The translations under genes and the position numbers were made by a program. Below the pieces are notes generated by a model that had not been told where the DNA came from, did no database searches, and saw only the letters and a program-made list of their open reading frames with translations. From Cudoniella acicularis (Eukaryota > Ascomycota > Leotiomycetes > Helotiales > Helotiaceae), in assembly GCA_013054445.1 (NCBI GenBank), contig JAAMPI010001074.1:1-20288 (forward strand): a stretch of DNA of 20,288 nucleotides. The letters are read 5' to 3'. This document shows, one piece after another, positions 10,392 through 19,271 of this stretch (the first letter of the stretch is position 1; every line of letters starts with the position of its first letter).

Positions 10392-11398
10392 CTAATGAAA
10401 ACTGCTCTCGGAAAATTCGTCCACCGATCCTCGCCCAGCTGACAAATCACCCTCAGCAAACTGCCTGTTTTGTGGAGGTTTCCGGTCCCCATCCGAAAAC
10501 TCAGCTTCATATGCAGACTCCACCGATCTCCGCCCAGCTGGTGAACCACCATCGTCTGGCTGCTCCTTTCTTTGAAACTTCTGGGTTCCGTCACCGTCAC
10601 CGCGGTTATGAGCTTCCACCTCAACAGACCGCAACACAGTATCAGAGATTGCCCCATCCTCATGTTCAAGTAGCCTGCCACTTCGGTCATTATATCCATA
10701 GCCACCAACACTATGCCCAGCCGCTCTCGCTCCGTAGTCATAGGGTTGGCGACTATGCCTCAAAGCTCTATCATAGCTCTGGTGCATCGTTCCATCCATA
10801 GCGGCGAACCGAGCAGGCATCGCCATCACCGGCCCCAAGCTCCCTTCAGCACTTTCCTCTCCATCTCCCTCTCTGTTTTCCCAAACTCGCCCAAACGTAG
10901 CAAGCTTCACCGTGATCAACGTCCAATTTGGATTGTAACTCCTAAGCCTCTTGGGGTATTCGCTTGTGTATCTTCTCTGCCCCGCTCGTGCTTCTCTTTC
11001 CTCCATCTGTGTTTCTTTCTCCCTTCCCCTTTTCCGTGGATTCACGTTCCTCTCTTCGTAGTCAAATTCTTCGGGCATGGCGGGCCGGTTGTCGAAAGGG
11101 GGTGGTGTCGACGGCAGCGGGGTATGCTTCCACTTGATCTCACCAGGGAAAGGATGTTTCTCCTCGTCCCCTTCGATCCATCAGTCTATCTTGCCACAAT
11201 TTCGAGGAGGGGGAACTCACAATAGCGCTCCCAAACCCCTCTCTCGGTTTCGCACAATGTTTCTTCAACGTACTGTGCGCGAGAATCTTGTAGACTCTCT
11301 TTGAGGCATTTCTGGTAGACTTCCCAGATTGTTGAGAAATGTAGACCTGCTTTGAGCAGCTGTTGGACCATGTCGGGAAAGAGGGAGGTGTAGTCCAT
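10392..11398 (-). CDS. Unknown charged protein with internal repeat
   Basis: I do not recognise this protein. Exon 1 is 11398-11221, the intron 11220-11171 (GTGAGT donor, GACTGAT branch, CGAAG acceptor, phase 1) and exon 2 11170-10392, giving 318 residues with no break. The first ~60 residues (MDYTSLFPDMVQQLLKAGL, then FSTIWEVYQKCLKE) look like a compact helical domain. This leads into a basic, Arg/Glu-rich disordered segment with a possible nuclear-localisation stretch (NPRKRGREKE). The middle holds YNPNWTLITVKLATFGRVWE, possibly a short beta element. The C-terminal third is low complexity and Gly/Asp/Arg/Ser-rich. It carries two copies of a 33-residue (99-nt) unit built around SPAGRRSVES and LSAGRGSVDE, with DNA repeats starting near 10420 and 10519. 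No signal peptide or membrane segment is seen. The gene converges with the zincin-like pseudogene. Confidence 0.7.
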
Positions 11399-12260
11399 TG
11401 TGCTTGCTTTTGCTTTGGGGGGTTAGTTGTTTGTGGCAGGAGAGAAATGAAGAATGTGGGAGAGAGGTTTAGGGGGGAATGGAAGAAGTAGATGGTGGAT
11501 GAGGGTATATTCACTGATGAGGAGCTCGAGTCACTGGGCTATTGACTCCGAAGGTGGGAATGGGATGGTCCGTTCTCGTTTTCAAGCCCACTGGTTATAA
11601 CATGGCGGTTTTCGGTTTTGGCGTCCCTGGCTGTGATTCACGACTTTCTCGCACTTTGCTTTGAGTTTAGCAATTGGTTAGGCCAAACCTTGTGATTTAG
11701 GCGTGGCCTCCTCAAATAGTGAAAAAGAGGCAGCTATAAAAGATACGTGAAAGTTGGGAAAGGTGGAGGGTGCATGCGAGGATGAAGAGCCTATGCGACA
11801 AGGAAGGCCGTTCGCTGATGAAGCGGATCTGGGTCGCCTCGCTAGATCACATGGACGCTCCGAAAGATTCAGACCACTATCAACGTCAAAGAGCGGGCAA
11901 GGGGCTGGAAGTAAGAGAATTAATAACTATTTGAGTTGAGGCATGTGTTGAAATTTTCTGCATCAAAATAGTGTGGATCTTTTAAAGTGTTCGCTGTGAA
12001 ATTCTGTGACGTCGACCACCCAAATGCTCAAATGAGCAAGGGATATCTGGTTCTCTATGGCTTCCGCTGCACCCTTCTTCTACATTACTTTAAATTTCCG
12101 ATTTCACTGATAACCCTTTTTTAAGTGCAATGTTTTGCAGCAGTACTTGTGACATGGAAGGTCTTGTTCTGTTTTGCTGCAGCCAACGGCAATGTGATGA
12201 CTTGCCAATCTTATCTATCGGAAAATCTTTTGAAGTGAAGTTTGAGCTCTACTTTCACTG
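11399..12260. other. Intergenic, promoter side of the unknown gene
   Basis: The first ~120 bases upstream of 11398 are pyrimidine-rich on the minus strand, as is common in fungal 5' UTRs and core promoters. The rest (11520-12260) has ordinary composition. A stretch at 11754-11939 stays open on the + strand but looks like a chance frame (charged, no domain, no homology I recognise). I see no RNA gene or repeat. Confidence 0.45.
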
Positions 12261-12262
12261 TC

Positions 12263-12600
12263 TTTAGTAAGGTATGTTTTCCGAGCCGCTGCCACCAATC
12301 TGGAACTGGACAACAGACAGTCAAATATTCCTTTCAACAATCCAAACATCCGCAAAACGCACCGAGCGACCAAGTACAGCCCCAATATCGGGCCATCTTT
12401 TCAAGATGACTTATTGATCGATGATCCCAATATTGACGGCTTTCCTGTCTCTAAATGATCCTCAGAAGCACACAGCCAAAGCCGTAAATGACTTGTTAGA
12501 GGAAAAGCGGAAGCACCCGCGTGCCATCAGCCTTTCTAAGGGTCGGCCAGAAATCTTGAACTACGAGGCAGAATTTATGTTATACGGCGGGAATGTTTCC
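12263..12600 (+). pseudogene. Unidentified truncated coding remnant
   Basis: Two adjoining frames read like one protein broken by a one-base slip. The first runs from about 12263, possibly just after a TTTAG acceptor, through RYVFRAAATNLELD, KTHRATKYSPNIGPSF and DDLLIDDPNIDGF, and stops at TGA 12456-12458. The second carries on from there with NDPQKHTAKAVNDLLEE and RPEILNYEAEFMLYGG. The protein-like character ends abruptly near 12600, where the GC-rich short repeats and then AT-rich DNA begin. That pattern suggests a host or element gene whose 3' part was replaced by repeats. I do not recognise the family, and there is no start codon I trust. Confidence 0.4.
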
Positions 12601-12640
12601 ATTTTCCAACTCTATATCTCACTCGAGCAGCGCTGCCTTT

Positions 12641-12698
12641 GCTCAGGCCCGGCTCAGGCCCAGCTCAAGTTCGGCTTAGGTTTGCTCAAGCCTGCTCA
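12641..12698 (+). repeat. Short degenerate tandem repeat (GCTCAGGCCC-like)
   Basis: About five decamer-like units follow one another: GCTCAGGCCC, GGCTCAGGCC, CAGCTCAAGT, TCGGCTTAGG and TTGCTCAAGCC. The later units look like C-to-T/G-to-A versions of the first. The tract marks the junction between the coding remnant and the AT-rich block. Confidence 0.5.
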
Positions 12699-12699
12699 C

Positions 12700-13289
12700 T
12701 CTATTCATATACTTACTATAAATCATTAACTTTTAACGAGGGGCCCGAAAAGGCCCCTCTTCCCTTAGCTAGGGGTCCTAAATATTTACCCTGCCTAATC
12801 TAAAATTAGCCTTTGATTATTTCCCCTACTATTAAGTTCAACTTCCCTTTTCTGAATTCCACTATAATATTAATACCTTACTCTATAGAAAGTTCCAGCT
12901 ACTTAGAGGTATAGTATCGCTTAAGGTAGACATTGTGTCTTCTTACCTTTACGCTAATATAAATTCAATATTACCTTACTAGAACCTTACTAGAGACTTA
13001 GTAAGGCTATAGGTCCCTTATTAACTTATAAGGTAGATAAGAAGATAGAAGTTATATAAGGACTTTCTTATATATAAAACTAATCGAGGGTATAGCTATC
13101 TCTTGGATTCCGAAGTCTCAATAATACTCATCGTCGATTTGAGTTCGATCCGGCGCGTAGAAGCTGAGACAAAAGTTCGGCCCATGGAACATTTGTTCCA
13201 CGCCAATCAACTTGTTTCGCTAAAAATTTAGAGTATAGAGAAGTTTACTTTTATTGTAAGTCTCACCTAGGTATATAAGGAGTTTATAT
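12700..13289. repeat. AT/TA-rich decayed repeat DNA
   Basis: The stretch is rich in TA dinucleotides and in short recurring words such as CTTAC, TAGAG, TATAAGG and ACTTAGTAAGG, and has no long open frame on either strand. This is the usual look of repeat DNA after repeat-induced point mutation (RIP) in ascomycetes. It contains an 8-bp-stem hairpin (12738-12745 with 12752-12759, six-base loop). It also contains a near-palindrome of two 7-bp arms at 13185-13200 (TGGAACA..TGTTCCA). A tRNA B-box-like GTTCGATCC near 13143 has no matching A box that I can see. The element identity is unknown. Confidence 0.5.
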
Positions 13290-13651
13290 TGTTGGAGGTA
13301 AGGGTATAGCCGTAGTACGCGGTATATAGTATGTAGAAGATATATCTATATAGTCGTTGGTAGGCGGCTAAGGTATGGATAGCGGAAGAAGAGTCGACTG
13401 TTAGGTCGAGAGTGATTCAAGTATATAGAATAGTAATATGAATTTGACTTAAAGACTTATCTATCTACAAAGGGGTGAGCGGACTATATATACTACAAGT
13501 GTAGTTACTAGAAGCTTCTATAACTTAGAAATCAACGCTTATAAATCAACGCTTATAAATCAAAGCTTATAAATCAAAGAACAACCTAGAAGATTCTAGT
13601 AAGGTTTAAACCTTAAGCCTAGAATAGTGCTTATTACCTAATAATATAACA
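13290..13651. mobile_element. Solo LTR, copia-like, copy 1
   Basis: This 362-bp unit begins TGTTGGAGG and ends in ATAACA, the expected short inverted ends TGTTG...CAACA with two changed bases at the right end. It is flanked on both sides by TATAT (13285-13289 and 13652-13656), a matching 5-bp target duplication. The flanks are AT-rich, so chance matters. It is about 97% identical by eye to the copy at 16079-16468, in the same orientation. No gag or pol sequence adjoins it, so it is a solo LTR or relic. It contains three 14-nt units (AATCAAAGCTTATA type) near 13538-13578. Confidence 0.8.
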
Positions 13652-14423
13652 TATATAAAGCAAAGATTATATTTAGAGCTTATAATATCATATTTTAGAA
13701 AGCTTTTAAATTTATACTTTATTATCAATAGAGTCCAATGTTTTAATTAGTAGAAATTCAAAAGATGAAGTAGCAAGCTGTCAGGAAAAAGGAATTATTA
13801 GTGCTGATCTGCTGGCACTGGTCTTATAAGCTGGATCTCCCACTTCAGATAACCTTCCTTCTTAATCATCTAGAATTGAAGCCATTCAGAACCCAAGCTG
13901 TTTCCCATTCCAAATCGTGATTCGCGCTGCTCATAACTTGTCACAAGTCTCCTTCAGGAAAAAGGCGGTGTAACTGTTTTTACCTATATATTCAGGCACT
14001 AAGACTGCGTAGCGAAAAGGGGGGGGCCTAGGGGGCCTCCCCTGGAAAGAAAAGCCTCTATTACAAACTCCACAACTCTGCTTTCAGAGCCTGCGAACCA
14101 TGACTTCCGCTAGGCGAGGAACGAGCCGTTAAAGAGGTCATGTTACTACCAGCCTTGGGCCCCGAAGGATCAGCCAATATTAGCATGCTCATGCTTAAGC
14201 GAATTCAGGACAAGGGGAGAAGCACATAGCCAACTCGCGGCGCTTCCCTGCACCGACGAGCAAGAAGCGCCGTGACCCTGCGAGGTACGGTGACATCCCT
14301 CTTTCCAGGTTTGTAGCCACCATCGTCAAGTTAATAAACCTATTAAACCCAGAGATGCCCCTTTGATATACTCAAGAAATTCCTAGTGTATCCATACTCT
14401 GACGCCCTCCTTCCTTACGCAAG
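13652..14423. other. Repeat tail and promoter region of the FAD oxidase
   Basis: To about 13770 the DNA remains AT/TA-rich like the block before the LTR. After that, composition returns to normal without an open frame. At 14020-14041 a GC-rich run contains two tandem copies of GGGGGCCT followed by CCCC, which could fold. The last ~120 bp before 14424 should contain the oxidase promoter; no clear TATA box was identified. Confidence 0.4.
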
Positions 14424-16023
14424 ATGATCATGGCTCCGACTCGTCATTTTCGCGCCTCTGCGATATTCTTCTTACTGTTCAATGCTTCTGTAATCGCTGC
14501 AGCCGACGTCCAAAGTGCTTTCACTGTCCAGTGTTCCTCTCTCTCAGCACTTCTCCCCGGCAAAGTCTTCTTTCTACGCAATGCCAAGTCCAACGCCTCT
14601 CTACAATCATACTTCTCGGCCCAGGAAGCGTCCATTGCGCCATTTTGCATAGTAATACCGACCTTCACCCACGATATTTCTTCAGCCGTACAGGCACTCG
14701 CAGCTTTTCACACTTTCTGGCCCGCTTACGGAATTTTCGCCGTCCGCTCTGGCGGTCATACACCCTTCGCTAGCGCTGCCAATATCGCCGGCGGCGTGAC
14801 TATAGATTTGAACGCTATGAAAAAGATTAGTCTCTCAACCACAGACAAATCCGTTTTGTCAGTCAGCCCAGGTGCTCATTGGATAGATGTCTACAGCGTT
14901 CTGGACCCCCTTCAAATGACGGTCGTCGGTGGGCGCGGGGCGAGCATCGGAGTTGGCGGATTCCTCCTCGACGGTGGAATTTCATTCCTCTCTCCAAGTC
15001 TCGGATGAGGATGTGACAACGTCGTGGGATATGAGATGGTTCTGGCGAGTAGAAAAGTTGTCTACGTCCAATCTACGGGCCAATATTCCGACCTTTTCCT
15101 CGCACTCAAAGGTGGCTCCAATAACTTTGGCATCGTCACACGATTTGATCTCAAGACTTTTAGTCAAGGAAATATTTGGGGGGGGGGTTCTTGTCTATCC
15201 TATGATGCAGCTGAGTGCGATGCTCAATGCTTTCTCTGGTTTCATGAGCTCCCAGAATTTCGACCCTCACGCGGATATGATTTTCGCAGTTGGATATTCG
15301 AACCCAGGTGGCATTCAAAGCCTCAATCTAGGTTTACAATACACTAAGCCGATTGTGAACCCGCCAGTTTTCCAACCATTCGTCAACATATCACAGAAAA
15401 TCTTCAGCACGTTACGAATCGCCAATATGTCTTCTTTGGTTATTGAGGAGGACACGCATAATCCATATGGCTTTCGGTAAGCATTCCTCCATGTCCGCTT
15501 TCCACTTCTTCTCCGGTCAATCTTGAACAATGCCTTAAAATGCTAACAATATTTCCGTAGACAACCCCACATGGAAGTAACATTCGCTCATTCCCCCGAC
15601 ATCTACAGCCGAACCCACACCCTATTCAACGCATCTACAGCCCTCGTCGCGTCCGTCCAAGGCGTGAACTATTTCCTCATTCTCCAACCGTCCCCCGCTC
15701 TCTCCGAACAAAATATTCTCGGTCTTAAAGCTGCAGATGGAAGGGATGTGTTAGCCCTCCTCTCGATCTCGTACAATGATTCCACGGACGACAGCACCGT
15801 TGCCAACGCAGTGAAGAGTTTCTTTTCGAATTTGAAGGCTTTGGCTGCTAATTTGGGGGTTGATAGGAGTTTTATCTACCTCAATTACGCGGCGCCGTTT
15901 CAAGATCCGATTTCCGGGTATGGCGCCGCTAATAAGGCAAGGTTGCAGAGTGCTAGTTTAAAGTATGATTCGTATGGGCTTCTTCAAACGGGTGTTTCTG
16001 GTGGCTTTAAGTTGTTTCCTTGA
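14424..16023 (+). pseudogene. Secreted FAD-linked (BBE-like) oxidoreductase, disrupted
   Basis: The family is the FAD-binding PCMH/berberine-bridge-like oxidases, which oxidise sugars, alkaloids or polyketide intermediates with oxygen. Residues 1-27 form a signal peptide (hydrophobic AIFFLLFNASVIAA), so the protein would be secreted or vesicular. SYFSAQEASIAPFCIVIP opens the FAD domain. RSGGH at 108-112 supplies the His for covalent FAD, and VGGRGASIGVGGFLL is the second flavin loop. The frame then meets TGA at 15006-15008, where the family has Trp (GWGCDNV). It continues in the same frame with GCDNVVGYEMVLAS and FGIVTRFDLKTF. A run of ten G (15178-15187) then shifts the frame; nine G would keep it open into VLVYPMMQLSAMLN. 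The intron 15477-15560 (GTAAGC, branch GCTAAC, CGTAG, phase 2) joins the last exon, which ends near YAAPFQDPISGYG, the usual C-terminal region. Two copies of one LTR flank it. Confidence 0.85.
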
Positions 16024-16078
16024 GATCTATATTAAATAGGAGGGATTATACAGATATATGCTCATTCCAGATATAAAT

Positions 16079-16468
16079 TGTTGGAGGTAAGGGTATAACC
16101 GTAGTACGCGGTATATAGTATATAGAAGATATATCTATATAGTCGTCGGTAGGCGGCTAAGGTGTGGATAGCGGAAGAAGAGTCGACTGTTAGGTCGAGA
16201 GTGATTCAAGTATATAGAATAATAATATGAATTTGACTTAAAGACTTATCTATCTACAAAGGGGTAAGCGGACTATATATACTACAAGTGTAGTTACTAG
16301 AAGCTTCTATAACTTAGAAATCAACGCTTATAAATCAACGCTTATAAATCAAAGCTTATAAATCAAAGCTTATAAATCAAAGCTTATAAATCAAAGAACA
16401 ACCTAGAAGATTCTAGTAAGGTCTAAACCTTAAGCCTAGAATAGTGCTTATTACCTAATAATGCAACA
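16079..16468. mobile_element. Solo LTR, copia-like, copy 2
   Basis: This 390-bp unit begins TGTTGGAGG and ends GCAACA, giving intact TGTTG/CAACA ends. The 28-bp difference from copy 1 is exactly two extra 14-nt units (five instead of three). By eye the other nine differences from copy 1 are all transitions. The flanking five bases (TAAAT left, ATAAT right) do not match, so its target duplication is mutated or this end has been rearranged. It lies between the last codon of the FAD oxidase (55 bp away) and the stop codon of the SUR7-like gene (14 bp away). Confidence 0.8.
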
Positions 16469-16482
16469 ATAATCAAAACTCT

Positions 16483-17238
16483 CTACCAGCAGCAAAGCGA
16501 TTTCACTAGCCAAAAGCCTGCTGAAACGCATGCTGATAGACATCCGAGCCACGTGAGAGCAATAACCTTCTGGCCAAGTGAGATATGAAGACCGAACTCC
16601 CTCAATGTAACATAAAAGGCGGTTACTAAAGAACTGTACACTAATGTTGCTAACGTTGACGCCGAGAGTATGAATATTACAGAAATCGTGGAGGTGATAA
16701 ATGCAAATAATGGCCAAAGGTCGAAAAGGAAAACACAAAAACTCAGGATAGTCGTCAGGGCAGTCGAAATAATTGCAATGATGTATAATCTAGTCATGTG
16801 CCTTGAGGGATTTTCGTACACGGTAATAACCCTTTCCAGGCCCATGGAAACTTTTTGCGGGACGAATGTATCATTCAAGTGCCAAATTTGAATGGGATTA
16901 AACCAGAAATCTGTGGTAGGCTGACTACAAGTAACATTTGAAATGTTTCTGATTGTGCAGTATGACCACAAAGACACCGTATATGTGTCTGCAAGACCTA
17001 AGCTGGATGCAGTGATGTTATGAGGCACAATTTTGTCCAGAGGTTCCAAAACTCCAGGAAAAAACCCAAGAGTGGATAAGTCTGCCTGTGATTTATTAAT
17101 AGAATAAGTGAAAAATAATCAACGATAACGAACCTTCATAAAGCACAAGCTTGGATGTACGCTACCAAATACGACTATTCCGCTAAAAAGTAAAGAAACA
17201 CTAGAAAAAATAAAACCGAGGAGAGAAAGGATATTCAT
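16483..17238 (-). CDS. SUR7/PalI-like four-helix membrane protein
   Basis: This is a member of the SUR7/Rim9 (PalI) family of fungal plasma-membrane proteins, which act in eisosome organisation or in ambient-pH sensing; which role applies here is unknown. Exon 1 is 17238-17134 (35 codons), the intron 17133-17086 (48 nt, GTTCGT donor, CACAG acceptor) and exon 2 17085-16483, giving 235 residues. TM1 is at residues ~3-25 (LLGFIFSSVSLLFSGIVVF). The outer loop carries the family pattern ADTYTVSLWSYC, then NVTCS and FWFNP, with the paired cysteines and N-glycosylation sites. Three further helices lie at roughly 115-137 (LYIIAIISTALTTILSF), 140-170 and 195-220. The frame is intact. The 3' end abuts an LTR, so the transcript probably ends inside it. 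The start is 266 bp from the divergent F-box gene. Confidence 0.8.
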
Positions 17239-17504
17239 TTTAAGTTATAGTAGATATTATTTCAAAACAGAACGATAGATCTTTCTTCAGAATTAGACTT
17301 CAATGCTGAAAAGAAATTATATGCCATCATATTTATATTTTTACTTGTACGATTTGTCCTTGTAAGGGTTAGTAATAAATATTTGAGTTCTGAGATATAA
17401 GTGTAAAAGAAGGAAGTTTCCTAGAATTAGGTTCCGTACTGTCTAGCCACAATATCTTTATCTATCTCTCCCACCCTTCTTGTTTTGACAGAAAACAGTC
17501 AATA
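17239..17504. promoter_or_regulatory. Shared divergent promoter region, SUR7-like / F-box
   Basis: This 266-bp AT-rich gap lies between two start codons that point away from each other, so it must contain both promoters. The pyrimidine-rich stretch just before 17505 (TCTATCTCTCCCACCC) is typical of fungal start-site regions. No specific factor site was identified. Confidence 0.5.
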
Positions 17505-18638
17505 ATGGAAGTTCCTACTGAGATCCTCCTTGATATTGCATCCAACCTAAATGCAAAAGACCTATTAAACTTCCGACTCGTTAATAGGAGGTTCGCACGA
17601 ATAGGATTGGAGTTTGTCCTCCAGAATGGACTGTCGGTCATGAACACAGCCAGAGATCTCAGAAAATGTCATCAACTACTTGAGTGCCCTATCATTGCCA
17701 AGAATGTCAGACAACTGAGCTTTTTCCATGCAGAGTGGCCTCCATCTTGTCCTCAAAAGGAGTGGGAAATCCATCCCCTGCTATTCGGTGGTAACGACAG
17801 GTTGAGAGTTCAAAATCTAAGAATCAACCCTCGCCAAACAAGACAAGCCTTTCGAAATTATCTGGCCTTTATAAAGGAAGAACAGGAGAGGAGATACTTT
17901 GATGATGTGTCACGTCTGTCTCAAATTATTCGCTCTCTCCCAAACTTACGTTCGGCCAAAGTTTCTCATATGCAGAATTTTGTATGGAAGCCTGCCCTTA
18001 ATCCAAGATATCGGAATTTGCAAAGCACAATATGGGTAGCCCCTTATCTTGTGAACAACATATCGTCTGCGGTCGAAATGCTTCTATTAGCATTGGCAGA
18101 AAATTTAGCGCTGAAGCAGCTTGAGATTATTGGCTCACTAAACCCTATTCTTCTCAACCTCCAGTACCAATTCATTCCCCTTCAGAGGATTCAAAAACTT
18201 TTGATTTCTAGTCTTCTAGTCAAAGATAACGAGGATTCGATCGGGGAATTTCTTCGCGCTTTTCCTAATCTCACAGAATTGCGTATAAAATTTCAAGGTT
18301 TTGGGCCAACAGTGAGAATCTTGGGATCCTTGCGCTGGCCTTCCTTGAGGATTTTGAGTTTGAGTGGTATATGGACATCTGAACACGAATTATTTGAAGT
18401 TTTCAAAAACCACAGCAGCACTCTCCATTTCTTTAACCTTGGACATTCAGCATTAACACAGGGGTCATGGAAATTTCTTTTTACACGAGTGAGAACGCTT
18501 CGTTCCGAAGCAAAAGTCACGGCAGAAGGAGAATTATACGGGCGGAGTAGCCGAGAGACTCTTAATATGACTCCTCAAGAAATTAAAAAATTAGATGTCT
18601 TTATGGAGGATTCTAAAGAAATATGGCCGTTTAACTGA
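17505..18638 (+). CDS. F-box protein with leucine-rich-repeat-like region
   Basis: This is an intact single-exon gene of 377 residues. Residues 2-40 form an F-box (VPTEILLDIASNLNAKDLLN, FRLVNRRFARI), which binds Skp1 in SCF ubiquitin ligases, so the protein is expected to select substrates for ubiquitination. Residues ~140-340 contain irregular leucine-rich segments (LSQIIRSLPNLRSAKV, LKQLEIIGSLN, FLRAFPNLTELRIKF, WPSLRILSLSGIW), which would form the substrate-binding part; the target is unknown. It ends with a short charged tail (PQEIKKLDVFMEDSKE). Such genes are numerous and fast-evolving in ascomycetes. The start at 17505 is the first ATG and begins directly with the F-box, as is usual for this family. 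Confidence 0.85.
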   Translation: MEVPTEILLDIASNLNAKDLLNFRLVNRRFARIGLEFVLQNGLSVMNTARDLRKCHQLLECPIIAKNVRQLSFFHAEWPPSCPQKEWEIHPLLFGGNDRLRVQNLRINPRQTRQAFRNYLAFIKEEQERRYFDDVSRLSQIIRSLPNLRSAKVSHMQNFVWKPALNPRYRNLQSTIWVAPYLVNNISSAVEMLLLALAENLALKQLEIIGSLNPILLNLQYQFIPLQRIQKLLISSLLVKDNEDSIGEFLRAFPNLTELRIKFQGFGPTVRILGSLRWPSLRILSLSGIWTSEHELFEVFKNHSSTLHFFNLGHSALTQGSWKFLFTRVRTLRSEAKVTAEGELYGRSSRETLNMTPQEIKKLDVFMEDSKEIWPFN

Positions 18639-18762
18639 TTCGTGAAATTTTTAGATAGTTTTTCATAATTCCAAGAAATAAGAACTTAGAAATTCTACTG
18701 CATGACTATTTAAATATTCCTTGGAAGTTCTTGTCTCTCTTTAATATTTTTGCGAAAAGAAT

Positions 18763-19271
18763 ATGGGTAGGCTGATTAAAACCCATTTGGCTCGACTGAT
18801 CACTTTAACTGCTGCTTGTGGTGAGTATGTTCAAGATAAGCAAGATATACTAATTAATTTCTGAGATTAGCTCAAATAATTGGCGCATGTCATGGTATGA
18901 TATGGCCTAAGATGTTTTGGGATTTCTCCAATAAACATTTAGACCTCGCTGTTGCCCCGATGCCTTTCCTTCAAATAATCAATCTTCTTCTCGCTCTATT
19001 TGTAGTTCTTTGGGAATGGCCGAGCCAGCTTGTAGCAGGTGCGGAAGGGCACCGTAGCGTTTTAGCAAGACTATGCTTTCTACCGTTTCCAATGATCGCT
19101 GCTGTATTATTATACCAAACGTTCGATATCTTCTTTTATTACTTAATTGCAGTAGGAGTATACTACTGGGCCTATAGAGAAAACGAGGTAAGAAAAACAC
19201 TTTTAATTTTCTATTATATTTCTTAAGAGGATATAGATAATACCTCGGTATCCCTGGACAGTAGTATCTAG
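18763..19271 (+). CDS. Small four-helix fungal membrane protein (DUF7727-like)
   Basis: Exon 1 is 18763-18820 (MGRLIKTHLARLITLTAACG), the intron 18821-18870 (GTGAGT donor, TACTAAT branch, ATTAG acceptor, phase 1) and exon 2 18871-19187. The protein has four predicted helices: residues ~8-28, ~50-68 (QIINLLLALFVVLWEW), ~85-105 (FLPFPMIAAVLLYQ) and ~107-122 (FFYYLIAVGVYYWAY). MIWPKMFWDF, WEWPSQLVAG and the closing YYWAYRENE match a small uncharacterised fungal family that I recall as DUF7727; function is unknown. The 3' end is uncertain. A GTAAGA donor follows GAG at 19187, and a 42-nt intron (19188-19229) would add 13 residues ending at TAG 19269. Without splicing the frame stops at 19226. Confidence 0.7.

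Noticed and set aside
11754..11939. Short + strand open frame of about 60 codons
   Set aside because: It is charged, has no family resemblance, and no promoter or intron context supports it.
16318..16395. CRISPR-like array of 14-nt units
   Set aside because: The units are directly adjacent with no unique spacers, lie inside an LTR, and the genome is eukaryotic.
13290..16468. A composite retrotransposon that captured the FAD oxidase
   Set aside because: Copy 1 has its own flanking TATAT on both sides and the outer flanks of the LTR pair do not match. There is no primer-binding site, polypurine tract or gag/pol between the copies.
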